A stretch of DNA of 64,000 bases from Brachyspira hampsonii 30446 (GTDB taxonomy: Bacteria; Spirochaetota; Brachyspiria; Brachyspirales; Brachyspiraceae), in NCBI RefSeq assembly GCF_000316195.1, contig NZ_JH994110.1, forward strand, positions 62,001 to 126,000, given 5' to 3'. Each line of letters starts with the position of its first letter. The stretch's first letter is position 1. Below, in pieces: positions 9,521 to 17,562 of the stretch. The translations under genes and the position numbers were made by a program. Below the pieces are notes generated by a model. It did no database searches. It was given only the letters and a program-made list of their open reading frames with translations, and was not told where the DNA came from.

Positions 9521-11368
9521 ATGAAAAAGAAGTTCAATAGTTTAAATGTTCAAATACCAATAGTAGTTAATACATTTATAGCGGTTCTTTTAATTGTCTC
9601 AATATCTACTTTGGTACAAATGTCAAAAAAGGCTATAGATAAAGCCTCTTATGACGGATTTGCAACTACAATAAAGGGATATGCAACTTTTTTCGACTCT
9701 TTAGTTGAAAATCAATTAATATTATCGGACACATATTCATCTTTTACATTTGTTATAAATTATATGCAAAATAGAGATACTGAAGGCGAAGCTAATATGC
9801 TTACTGTATTAAAGCTAATGTCTGCTAAAAATCCGTATGTAAAAAGTTTAGCACTAGTAGAAAAAGACGGTACAATACTAAATAACTCAAACGGAGATAA
9901 TACTGATGTAGGAAAAAATGTAAATCAGCTCTATCAGGATCTTTGGAGAAAATATGATGCTGTTAAAAAACCTACTCTATCTGACTCTATATATAAGACA
10001 ACTGACGGAAAGTGGATTACCGCTATAATTTCACCAATAACTTCAAGAACTGATAATACATATTTGGGAGCATTGCTGGTAGTATTAGATTGGCAGAAAG
10101 TTATAGATGAAGTATCTTCAACTGCAGGCGAAGTTCTTACTCATTGGATAAGATTATGGGTATTTAATAAAGATACTTTACTTGTAATGCATAATGTACC
10201 TAGTGAGGTTGGTAAACTTGCTCCTGCTGAAGTAAAAACGATTGTTAATAATACTGAAGGAAAATTGGAATTCCAAAATGACGGTATGACTAAAGTTTGC
10301 CTATATACAAGCATTAAAAATCAGCCTTGGCATGTAGCTTTTTCTATGCCTTTGAGTTTTATCGAACAGCAAAGCAGTAAAATATTAAAGATTGGAATTA
10401 TGATAGGAGTCATAGGAATAATATTGAGTTCTATTATAGGATTCTTATATATAAAAAATATTATGAGTCCTTTGAAAGTTCTTGTAGAAGAAGCTAAAGA
10501 GATGTCTAAAGGTAAGTTTATACTGAGACAATTCAAGTTTAATAAGTATAATGAAATTGGTGATATAGCATACTCTTTTAAAGATATGAGAAATGCTTTA
10601 TCAAAAATAATTAATGAAGTTAATGAAACTTCAGAAAAAATAAATAATGCCGCTTTGAATCTTACAAATGGCAGCGATGATTTATCAGCTAGAACAGAAG
10701 CTCAGGCATCTAGTTTAGAAGAAACTGCTTCCGCTATAGAGCAAATGGCTTCTACTATAAAATCTTCTGCTTCGCACTCTGTGGAAGGAAATGATATGAT
10801 GATAGCTTCTAAAAAGGCTGTAGAAAACGGAGCGGGAGTAATTTCTGAAACTACTAGAAACATAGAAGAAGTTTATGAATCAAGCGAAAAAATAAAAAGC
10901 ATTACTAAGACAATAGAAGATATAGCTTTTCAGACTAATATACTTGCTTTAAATGCTTCCGTAGAGGCAGCTAGGGCTGGAGATCAGGGAAGAGGTTTTG
11001 CTGTTGTAGCTTCTGAGGTAAGAAACTTGGCTCAAAATTCACAGTCATCTGCTAAAGACATAACATTGCTTATAGAAAATATATATGAAAAAATTAATAA
11101 ATCAGCTGAAACTGCAAGAGAATCACAATCTATATTCAATGATATACAATCAAAAATAGATGGAACAGCAAAAATAATGCAGGAGATAAGTACAACAGCA
11201 GTAGAACAGCAGACAGGTGTAGATCAGGTAAATGTAGCGGTATCTAAAATAGATGGAATAACTCAGCAAAATGCTGCTTTAGTTGATGAAACTGCAAATT
11301 ATGCAAAAGAATTATTAGAACAGTCAGAAAACTTAAAAAGTATTATGACTTTCTTTAAAATGGATTAA
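9521..11368 (+). CDS. Methyl-accepting chemotaxis protein
   Basis: A 615-aa transmembrane chemoreceptor. TM1 is ~12-34, a periplasmic Cache-like sensor domain fills ~35-285, TM2 is ~288-311, HAMP follows to ~365, and the rest is the cytoplasmic signalling coiled coil. The conserved hairpin tip, which contacts CheA/CheW, is at ~466-497 ('EDIAFQTNILALNASVEAAR' then 'GRGFAVVASEVRNLAQ'). The ligand cannot be read from sequence; Cache domains usually bind small metabolites such as amino acids or carboxylates. It has its own promoter and a downstream inverted repeat, so it is probably monocistronic. The RBS is a GGGG run 10 nt before the ATG. Confidence 0.95.
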   Translation: MKKKFNSLNVQIPIVVNTFIAVLLIVSISTLVQMSKKAIDKASYDGFATTIKGYATFFDSLVENQLILSDTYSSFTFVINYMQNRDTEGEANMLTVLKLMSAKNPYVKSLALVEKDGTILNNSNGDNTDVGKNVNQLYQDLWRKYDAVKKPTLSDSIYKTTDGKWITAIISPITSRTDNTYLGALLVVLDWQKVIDEVSSTAGEVLTHWIRLWVFNKDTLLVMHNVPSEVGKLAPAEVKTIVNNTEGKLEFQNDGMTKVCLYTSIKNQPWHVAFSMPLSFIEQQSSKILKIGIMIGVIGIILSSIIGFLYIKNIMSPLKVLVEEAKEMSKGKFILRQFKFNKYNEIGDIAYSFKDMRNALSKIINEVNETSEKINNAALNLTNGSDDLSARTEAQASSLEETASAIEQMASTIKSSASHSVEGNDMMIASKKAVENGAGVISETTRNIEEVYESSEKIKSITKTIEDIAFQTNILALNASVEAARAGDQGRGFAVVASEVRNLAQNSQSSAKDITLLIENIYEKINKSAETARESQSIFNDIQSKIDGTAKIMQEISTTAVEQQTGVDQVNVAVSKIDGITQQNAALVDETANYAKELLEQSENLKSIMTFFKMD

Positions 11369-11380
11369 TATTTATTTTAT

Positions 11381-11447
11381 TATCAGCTATGAAATTTATT
11401 TACGAAATTCTTTACTTTTTGTATAATTTAAATTATCATAGCTGATA
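11381..11447 (+). terminator. Large-loop hairpin after chemoreceptor gene
   Basis: A perfect 12-bp inverted repeat, TATCAGCTATGA ... TCATAGCTGATA, with a 43-nt AT-rich loop and TTTTC after it. It starts 12 bp past the chemoreceptor stop and ends 20 bp before the next start. It may be a terminator or a structured leader of the next gene. Confidence 0.5.
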
Positions 11448-11467
11448 TTTTCATCTTAGGATTATTT

Positions 11468-12580
11468 ATGAAAAACTATATAAAAATAGTAATAACCTCT
11501 ATTACATTCTTACTGCTGCCTTATTTATTAAATGCTCAGGAAAAATATACAAATGCAATAATGCCAGAACTTCCAAATGCATTCGATATGTTTATCGGAA
11601 GAGAAGGAAATAATGAACTTCCGCAATATATAAAACCTGATTACTTTAGAGATGATTATAAAAGAAAACTTCCAAATCCTAATGATACAAATTTAAGTTT
11701 CTTTCAAAAATACCCTATAGAATTTCATTTAACTGCTGCTTTTTCTTATGCTGCTCATACCAATACTTTTAATTTGAGAGATACTTTTGCTACTATTGGA
11801 CAGACATTTCATAATGAATATATACAATTTACAGGATTTATAACAGCATTCGGATATTTTGATACTCATAACCCAGATATACAATATCCATACATAAAAG
11901 GAAATGCAGGACTTTATGACGGAGGAGTACAGGCTATATTTATTGATAGAATACTAGTATCAGCCAGAGGAAGAGCTACTTTTGATATTAATACTACTAC
12001 TTTTATGCTTATGCCGCATTATTATGATACTACATTGAATCCTGCAAATATTGATACACCTGATTATTATATACCTCAAGTATTAAACGGTCCAGGTATC
12101 AGAGTTGGATTTATAGGAAATCATTATGAGATAGCTTATTCTCAAGGAGATTTCAGACACAGTATACCTAAGGCTTTTTTATTCAGATTTAATATACCTA
12201 ATATTGAGTTTAGATTCCTATACGAACATGAAAACAGAATAGAGCCTCAGAATTATCATATAAGTTTATTTGAATCATTGGTTCAGGCTTCTGCAACATT
12301 TAGATTCCCGCTTATGAATGAAACTATTTGGCTTAATGCTATTGCTGAATATACTTGGAGAGAAAATGATGCTCATTATGTCCGTTTAGAGCAGGGATTT
12401 GAATGGTATATGCTAAACATTGCTTTGAGAGAGATGGTTCATATAAAAGATAAAAATGCTAAGTTATATTTAGAATATGCTATATTTGGTAAATTTAAAG
12501 CAGGTCCTGCTGAATTTAATGTTGGTTTCCAAGGTTCTACAGACGGAAGATATTATATTGCAGGAAATGTGAAATTCTAA
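11468..12580 (+). CDS. Exported hypothetical protein, probable outer-envelope protein
   Basis: A 370-aa protein with a clear signal peptide (residues 1-23, 'MKNYIKIV...LLPYLLNAQ', cleavage after A-Q). The mature part is rich in aromatic residues and alternates polar/hydrophobic residues ('EFHLTAAFSYAAHTNTFNLR', 'IEFRFLYEHENRIE', 'IWLNAIAEYTW'). It ends with 'YYIAGNVKF', a terminal aromatic as in many outer-membrane beta barrels. I do not recognise the family. Placement in the outer membrane is inferred from these strand patterns only. It has a weak AGGA ribosome site and sits between a chemoreceptor and a PepSY-like gene with no obvious functional link. Confidence 0.7.
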   Translation: MKNYIKIVITSITFLLLPYLLNAQEKYTNAIMPELPNAFDMFIGREGNNELPQYIKPDYFRDDYKRKLPNPNDTNLSFFQKYPIEFHLTAAFSYAAHTNTFNLRDTFATIGQTFHNEYIQFTGFITAFGYFDTHNPDIQYPYIKGNAGLYDGGVQAIFIDRILVSARGRATFDINTTTFMLMPHYYDTTLNPANIDTPDYYIPQVLNGPGIRVGFIGNHYEIAYSQGDFRHSIPKAFLFRFNIPNIEFRFLYEHENRIEPQNYHISLFESLVQASATFRFPLMNETIWLNAIAEYTWRENDAHYVRLEQGFEWYMLNIALREMVHIKDKNAKLYLEYAIFGKFKAGPAEFNVGFQGSTDGRYYIAGNVKF

Positions 12581-12640
12581 TAACTTGTAGTATTTTCCTT
12601 ATAATATATAATATTAAATAATAATTTAAGGAGGTCTTCT

Positions 12641-13078
12641 ATGAAAATGAAAAGAATTCTAAAAAGAATAATATATACAATCTTAACCTTATCTATATTA
12701 TCAATATATGCATACGGTGGTTCTGTAGCTTTAAGCGAAGTGCCTGATGAGGCTATAGCTTTTGCTGATAAATATTTCTCTGATTATTATTTGTACAGAG
12801 CAACTGAATTGGGCGGTTCTTATACTTTGATATTCAAAGGTGGGCTTAAAATATTTGTTAATTCTTATGGCGAATGGAGAAGTGTAAGCGGAGGTGGTGA
12901 AGAGATACCTATAGCTTATATAGAAGATAAAGTTAAAAATTCAATCAAAAAAGAATTCCCTGATGAAAAAGTTGTGAATATACAAAAAAATAGAAAAGAT
13001 TATAGCATAGAGTTTAAAAGCAGAAGAAAAATAGTTGTAGATTTTGAAGGAAATATAACTAAAAAATGGAGAGATTAA
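12641..13078 (+). CDS. Exported PepSY-like (DUF2874-type) protein
   Basis: A 145-aa protein with an N-terminal hydrophobic signal segment (residues ~6-25). Two PepSY-like repeats follow: 'VPDEAIAFADKYFSDYYLYR ... KIFVNSYGEW' and 'VKNSIKKEFPDEKVVNIQKN ... IVVDFEGNITKKW'. Each is a helix followed by strands ending in a 'xxVxxxGxx' turn, the pattern of the periplasmic DUF2874 family. Family members are exported and are thought to inhibit or bind other proteins; no activity can be assigned here. Strong RBS AAGGAGG 8 nt before the ATG. A terminator follows directly. A second protein with the same kind of domain at its C-terminus is at 17563-18552. Confidence 0.75.
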   Translation: MKMKRILKRIIYTILTLSILSIYAYGGSVALSEVPDEAIAFADKYFSDYYLYRATELGGSYTLIFKGGLKIFVNSYGEWRSVSGGGEEIPIAYIEDKVKNSIKKEFPDEKVVNIQKNRKDYSIEFKSRRKIVVDFEGNITKKWRD

Positions 13079-13095
13079 CTTTGTAATAAACATAT

Positions 13096-13133
13096 AAAAG
13101 TACAAGCATATAATTATAATGTTTGTACTTTTT
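13096..13133 (+). terminator. Terminator of PepSY-like gene
   Basis: AAAAGTACAAGCAT / ATGTTTGTACTTTT stem, with the one arm difference pairing as G-U in plus-strand RNA, followed by TTTCATTTTT. Confidence 0.8.
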
Positions 13134-13169
13134 CATTTTTACTATTATTATAACTTTACTATTAGAAAT

Positions 13170-13243
13170 TGGAGATAATGGGGCTCGAACCCACGACCCT
13201 CACAATGCCATTGTGATGCTCTCCCAAGCTGAGCTATATCCCC
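13170..13243 (-). tRNA. tRNA-Ala (anticodon GGC)
   Basis: Read on the minus strand it forms a full cloverleaf. The acceptor stem is GGGGATA/TATCTCC with one G-U pair. The D arm contains GCTCAGCTTGGGAGAGC. The anticodon stem TCACA/TGTGA encloses loop ATGGCAT (anticodon GGC). The T arm contains GTGGGTTCGAGCCCC. Discriminator base A; CCA is not encoded. Confidence 0.95.
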
Positions 13244-13259
13244 TTAATTAATATTGCAC

Positions 13260-13288
13260 ATTCTAAATTATTTTTAATGAAAAGTCAA
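13260..13288 (-). promoter_or_regulatory. Promoter of tRNA-Ala
   Basis: On the minus strand: TTGACT, 17-bp spacer, TAGAAT, ending 16 bp before the tRNA 5' end. Spacing and distance are as expected for a stable-RNA promoter. Confidence 0.7.
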
Positions 13289-13404
13289 TCGTATTGTTTT
13301 ACTCTTTAAAATAATCTTTTATAATAATATTTAATGCTTGCTAATAAAAACAATAAATTTAAAAATCTAAAAAATATTTAAACTTTTTTATATATAATCT
13401 ATCA

Positions 13405-13620
13405 ACCGCACGGTGAATAAATTTAAAACATAATTATAATAGAAATTTAATTTTTACTATGTTAAAAGATGAATTCTTCGTGCGTTATAAAGATTCAAAA
13501 TCTAATCAAAACTTGGGCGGGCAATAAAAATAACAGATTAAAGCAGAAAAGAAAAATAATACAGAAATTACAAAATAATACTAAAAATTTAGTGGGTGGG
13601 CAAATGTAATTAATTTTTTA
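13405..13620. repeat. Partial nested-palindrome repeat (left half)
   Basis: ACCGCACGG at 13405 and CGTGCG at ~13479 form a small terminal hairpin. The middle box ACTTGGGCGGGC follows near 13510 and the inner box AGTGGGTGGGCAAATGTAAT near 13590. The right-hand partner boxes are missing, so this copy is truncated. It lies in the 490-bp gap between tRNA-Ala and the decayed methyltransferase; nothing else is recognised there. Confidence 0.75.
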
Positions 13621-13734
13621 AAATAAATAAAAAATATTTAAATACATATACTAAAAATCTAATATATATTATTAAAAATAAATTACTATTACTATAGACA
13701 TTCATACATTTATAACTATAAATACATAAATATT

Positions 13735-14552
13735 TTAAACAAGTCTTATATGAAGAGTATTAAAATTTATAATCTTTTTTACAAAAGGTAAATGTCTTAA
13801 TATTCCTATGAATCCCCATCTATTTTTAAAATAATCAGAATAATTGTAACTGTTTATAAATCTTATATGACTGCTTAATTTTTCTATATCAGATGGTATA
13901 TCTAATCCCCATCTAAATACCGCATTTGTTTCTTTTACAGTTTCATGAAGTTTTGTATTTTTAGCTGAAATTGTAGGTATAGTATCAAATATAAAATGAC
14001 AGTTAATAAAATTGGCAGATAGTTTTTCAATTAATTCTTTTATATAACTTTCTTCTATATACATCAATACACCCTCAGATATTATTATAATAGTACCTCT
14101 TACTTTAATATTTTTTATCCACCTATAATCTAGTATAGATGATGATATGCATTCATAATTTTTATTATTTTCAAGTTCTTTAAAAAATTGTCTTCTTAAA
14201 AAAATAACATCTTCAAAATCTATATCATACCAATAAATATTATCTTTTATAAATCTGCTTACTCTTGTATCAAGACCTGCTCCTAAATTTATAATGGTAA
14301 AAAATTCTGTTGCACTTTTTTCAATAATATCTTTTATTATATCATTATATCATCTATTATTTTTGTTCTTACACAGGTTCCTACTTGAGTTCCATTAGAA
14401 TTTTTAAACTTTGAAAAATCATAATTTATTTCTTTTAATATTTCTATAGATTTATAATCTTTGATGATTGAATCTTCTCTTTTACTTTCTTCTGCTTTCG
14501 CCCATAGTGTAATTAATAAAGTCTCAGATACTCCATTTAAATTAATATTCAT
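13735..14552 (-). pseudogene. Class I SAM methyltransferase (LCM/PPM1 type), broken by an 8-bp duplication
   Basis: The 5' part (14552-14337) encodes 'NGVSETLLITLWAKAEESKR ... VGTCVRTKIIDD' and then hits a stop. A different frame continues without interruption from ~14336 to 13735 with 'INLGAGLDTRVSR' (SAM-binding motif I) and 'IISEGVLMYIEE'. The two parts together match the leucine carboxyl methyltransferase/TcmP-like family over its whole length. At 14336-14351 the 8-mer GATATAAT occurs twice in tandem; removing one copy restores a single 269-codon frame reading ...IIDDIIKDIIEK.... So one small duplication inactivates an otherwise intact gene. A sequencing error is possible but less natural than tandem slippage. 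Confidence 0.85.
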
Positions 14553-14782
14553 AATATAGCCTCTTTAAATGTTAGATTATTCTAATATTTGGTATTATAT
14601 ATGTTTTATATTTTTTGTCAAATTCCTAAAATATATTTATACTTCCATACATTTAAGATTGTGTTTATACATACAAATAAATCATCAGTTAAATTTTTAA
14701 TTTATTTAAAGCACTGTTATAAATTTTTAATAATAAAATGAAATTTAAATAACAAATTAAATAAGAAGAATTAAATTAATTC

Positions 14783-15143
14783 TAAGTGCGGTAATAAAAA
14801 ACAATAAATTTAAAAAAATATTGGGCAGGAAATAAAAATAACAAATTAAAGCAGAAAAGAAAAATAATACAGAAATTGCAAAATAATACTAAAAATTTAG
14901 TGGGCGGGCAGATGTAATTAATTTTTAAAACTTTTATTACATACCCCACCCTTTATTCCTTATAAATATATTTTGATTTTTCATATTAACTATCTTTATA
15001 GCTTAATCTGAAATTTCAGCACCCACCCAAGTTTTTATTAGGTATTTCATGCATACAACCGCACGGTTAGAATATTTTTAATTATTAACAAAGTTTTAAT
15101 TTATAAGTGAAATATTATATTTTTAATACTGCTCTGCGTGCGG
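14783..15143. repeat. Nested-palindrome repeat, full copy
   Basis: Boxes in order: GTGCGG (14786), TTGGGCAGG (~14821), GTGGGCGGGCAGATGTAAT (~14900), ATTACATACCCCACCCT (~14938), CACCCACCCAAG (~15020), ACCGCACGG (~15058) and TGCGTGCGG (~15135). This is the form with TGTAATT/AATTACA next to the inner boxes, unlike the AGCGAGAAAA form in the 1-1960 array. It is followed after 35 bp by a decayed gene lacking its 5' end. Confidence 0.85.
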
Positions 15144-15178
15144 AATGATTTTTTAAAAAAAATTACAAAAATTAATAG

Positions 15179-15673
15179 TGTCTTTCGGAAGACATAGAAA
15201 ATTATTTTGAAAATGAAAATAAATTCAAATCCATTTTAAATTAGGGACATCATTATGTTAGTTTAATTCTAAATAATTATGATTTTCTCAAATTTTTATG
15301 CTCATTTATAAGGTTTAGAACTGATTATGATATTGTTGAAAATGGAGAAGATATTGTATTTTCTAATATAAAAAGTAAAGAGTACGGCAATAAAAAAATG
15401 CATAATATAGATTCTATTATAGATGATATAAATACATTTTTCTATATAGCAGAGAGCATGTACTTTTTTAATCCTTATACGTTAAAAAGCTACAAAGATA
15501 TACTTGATTCTTTGCTTTCATCTTTAATGTATTTATACCGCTCAGCAGAAGAAAATAAAAAAGACTATAAACTTTTAAATGAATTAAAAAATCTTGATTT
15601 TAGAGATGTCAAAAGTATGAGGATATATTTATTAATAATGCCTTATTCTTTTAATGCGGTTCTGGTACTTTAA
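15179..15673 (+). pseudogene. Decayed gene of unknown function, 5'-truncated with an in-frame TAG
   Basis: One reading frame carries protein-like sequence from 15179 to the stop at 15673. It is interrupted once, by TAG at 15242-15244. Upstream of the TAG it reads 'SEDIENYFENENKFKSILN', and downstream 'GHHYVSLILNNYDFLKFL ...' through to '...YLLIMPYSFNAVLVL'. Only the last 91 codons follow an ATG (15398), and that ATG has no ribosome-binding site. The frame has no start at its left end, which abuts the palindromic repeat, so the 5' part was probably lost there. The product family is not recognised. A terminator follows at 15719. Confidence 0.6.
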
Positions 15674-15718
15674 AAAGACAATAAAAATAGCTTTTTTTTA
15701 ATTAAAGATTAATCAATA

Positions 15719-15748
15719 AAAACATCATGCTTAAATAGTATGATGTTT
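15719..15748 (+). terminator. Rho-independent terminator
   Basis: AAAACATCATGC / GTATGATGTTTT stem with a 6-nt loop and T-run; the arm difference is G-U in plus RNA. It still marks the end of the decayed gene upstream. Confidence 0.75.
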
Positions 15749-15866
15749 TTTATATATTTTATTGAGGTATTTAAAAAACTACATACTTCAAATGCATTTT
15801 TTATATTCTTTAGTATACTTAATCATATTCTTAAATAAACATTATTACAATTTAAAGGAGTAAAAT

Positions 15867-15998
15867 ATGAGTAATAAAAGAAATAATCATGAAGCAGACA
15901 TAAGCAATGCCAATAAAGGCAGCAAAGGAACTAATATTACTTATGATAAAAATCAAGGTAATAGAGGAAAACAATTAAATCCTAATCAAAAAAAATAA
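15867..15998 (+). CDS. Small basic Asn/Gly/Lys-rich protein (43 aa)
   Basis: ATG at 15867 is preceded by a strong AAAGGAG site (7-nt spacing) and opens a 43-codon frame. The product is highly polar: 'MSNKRNNHEADISNANKGS' then 'NITYDKNQGNRGKQLNPNQ'. It has no hydrophobic core and is probably disordered. The 'NQGNRGKQLNPNQ' ending resembles a group of tiny conserved hypothetical proteins I have the impression of seeing in other bacteria, but I cannot name it. It may be co-transcribed with the lipoprotein gene 46 bp downstream. Being below 60 codons it is easily missed by gene callers. Confidence 0.65.
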   Translation: MSNKRNNHEADISNANKGSKGTNITYDKNQGNRGKQLNPNQKK

Positions 15999-16044
15999 CT
16001 TAAAGTATAAATAACATTTTAGTTAAATAAAAAATGGGGAAAAA

Positions 16045-16347
16045 ATGAAAAAAATAATCGGTGTTATTATAATATCAATATTTGCCGTGGTGGGCTGTTC
16101 TACTATAGCAACAGTTGAAAGTATTCCACAAAGTTTGCAGCTTACAGGAGATGATATTGAAGTGGGAGAAGTTTTAACTGCAGAACTTCCTTATAATTCA
16201 AAAGATGAAACTTTAAAAGAGCAGTTAATAGCTGAGGCTTTAAAAGATACAAATTATGATTTTATTATTATGCCTAGATATGAAATAGTAAAAACAGGTT
16301 TTTCTACAAAAATGAAAATAAGAGGAAAAGGAGCCAGAGTAAAATAA
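16045..16347 (+). CDS. Small lipoprotein
   Basis: A 100-aa precursor. It has a signal peptide with lipobox 'FAVVGC' (Cys18), so it is likely lipid-anchored. The mature part ends with 'YDFIIMPRYEIVKTGFSTKM', a short alpha/beta segment resembling small envelope lipoproteins of spirochaetes that combine an 'ALKDTNYDFIIMPRYE' helix-strand unit. No enzymatic motif. RBS is a GGGG tract 8 nt before the ATG. A bidirectional terminator separates it from the convergent DJ-1 family gene. Confidence 0.75.
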   Translation: MKKIIGVIIISIFAVVGCSTIATVESIPQSLQLTGDDIEVGEVLTAELPYNSKDETLKEQLIAEALKDTNYDFIIMPRYEIVKTGFSTKMKIRGKGARVK

Positions 16348-16357
16348 TTATTATAAA

Positions 16358-16387
16358 AAACCTCATGTTTTTTAAGCATGAGGTTTA
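16358..16387. terminator. Bidirectional terminator between convergent genes
   Basis: AAACCTCATG / CATGAGGTTT perfect stem flanked by A-run and T-run, midway between the lipoprotein stop (16347) and the DJ-1 family stop (16405). Confidence 0.85.
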
Positions 16388-16404
16388 TTTATAATATAAA
16401 AATA

Positions 16405-16914
16405 TTATTTCAATTTCTTTATTATCTCTTTAGCAAAATAAGGCAAATCGTCTGGGCATCTTGAAGTTACAATATTACCGCATACCACTACTTTTTCATC
16501 TTTATAATTAGCTTTAGCATTTATCAAATCATCTTTTATACTTATATAGCATGTAGCATCTTTGCCTTCCAAAACTTTAGCTGATATCAAAGTCTGCTGT
16601 CCATGGCATATTGCACCTATAGTGAGGTTATTATCAACGAAATATTTTATGATTCTTTTTACATCGTCATTACCTCTTATAGCTTCAGGTGCTCTTCCTC
16701 CGGGTATTATTAATGCTTTATAATTTGAAGGATCAACCTCTGAGAAATTTAATTTTGCTTCTACTTTGAAAAAATATTCTCCTTTAATCTCTCCTTTGTT
16801 TAAAGCCGCTATATCAACATCAATGCCCTCTTCTATAAGTCTGAAATATGGATAAAACAATTCTGAATCTTCAAATAAATTGTCTGTAATAATTAATGCT
16901 TTCATTTTATACTC
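16405..16914 (-). CDS. DJ-1/PfpI (ThiJ) family protein
   Basis: A 169-aa single-domain protein of the DJ-1/PfpI superfamily (YhbO/YraA-type). The nucleophile elbow is 'GAICHGQQTLISA', with Cys followed by His. An earlier conserved 'ALIIPGGRAPE' turn and a late 'VVCGNIVTSRCPDDLP' segment match family members that act as stress-protective deglycase/protease-like proteins. The frame is open upstream to 17055, but the true start is the ATG at 16914: it has AAAGGAG 6 nt upstream and gives the normal family N-terminus 'MKALIITDNLFEDSEL'. The extra 47 codons upstream are low-complexity and rejected. Confidence 0.88.
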   Translation of the reverse strand, partial: EYKMKALIITDNLFEDSELFYPYFRLIEEGIDVDIAALNKGEIKGEYFFKVEAKLNFSEVDPSNYKALIIPGGRAPEAIRGNDDVKRIIKYFVDNNLTIGAICHGQQTLISAKVLEGKDATCYISIKDDLINAKANYKDEKVVVCGNIVTSRCPDDLPYFAKEIIKKLK

Positions 16915-17015
16915 CTTTATATTATAAATTTCTATATATAAATATAATATTTTTTTTGATATTATATATTTTTTGTTATCTTTATAAAGATCAAATAAAA
17001 AATATAGGATAAGAA

Positions 17016-17441
17016 ATGAAAACTTTTTTAAAAACAATCTATTATATCTCTGCAATTATATTCTGCATGTTATCTATATCTTGATCAAATGATGTAACAA
17101 AAACAGGAGATGGTATAGATACAAAATATGCAGGAAAATATTCGGCAGAAATAAATAGAAAATACCAAAACGGTAATATAGAGCTAGCAAAAGCTGCATT
17201 TACAATTAATAATGACGGCTCTTTAACAGGATTAATAACTTACTATGGAGGCTCTCCGTCAGAAAATATTGAATTATCAAAAGGAAATATCACTAAAATT
17301 TCAGATAACAGTTATAGTGCCGAACAAAATTTTATCGGCTTAAAAAAATATACATTTACATTTAAAGATAATATATTATAACTTAATATAGTTAATGAGG
17401 ACAATTCAGTAACATCTGGTCAATTAATCAAGTACAATTAA
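17016..17441 (+). pseudogene. Decayed lipoprotein gene with stop at the lipobox Cys
   Basis: A start with AGGATAA just upstream opens a signal peptide 'MKTFLKTIYYISAIIFCM LSIS', and then codon 23 is TGA (17082-17084). That is exactly where a lipobox Cys (TGT or TGC) is expected. The same frame continues as plausible mature lipoprotein ('NDVTKTGDGIDTKYAGKYSA ... AAFTINNDGSLTGLITYYGG'). It meets a second stop, TAA, at 17379-17381, and finishes at TAA 17439-17441. The 'KYAGKYSA' and 'TINNDGSLTG' pattern resembles small beta-sandwich lipoproteins. With two stops in one frame it is a pseudogene, not a recoded gene. Confidence 0.75.
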
Positions 17442-17483
17442 ATTTAAAAATGTAAATTTATTTAAATTTTCTTGTAAAAAAAA

Positions 17484-17512
17484 TTGACATTAAATCATAA
17501 ATGTATTATAAT
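17484..17512 (+). promoter_or_regulatory. Consensus sigma-70 promoter for the Tyr/Asn-rich protein
   Basis: TTGACA (17484-17489), 17-bp spacer, TATAAT (17507-17512): a perfect consensus. The downstream leader contains several GTAAAT/ATTTAC half-sites (17514-17545) that could bind a regulator. The product is probably made in large amounts. Confidence 0.8.
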
Positions 17513-17562
17513 GTAAATACAGTAAATAATAAATTTACAATATATTTACAAAGGATATGTTT

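Noticed and set aside
16915-17055. Upstream extension of the DJ-1/PfpI frame by 47 codons
   Set aside because: The extension is low-complexity and overlaps a decayed lipoprotein gene on the other strand. The internal ATG at 16914 has a good Shine-Dalgarno and the family N-terminus.
17082-17084. TGA at the lipobox read as selenocysteine or recoded codon
   Set aside because: A second in-frame stop (TAA) occurs later, no SECIS-like hairpin was noticed, and selenocysteine is not used for lipid attachment.
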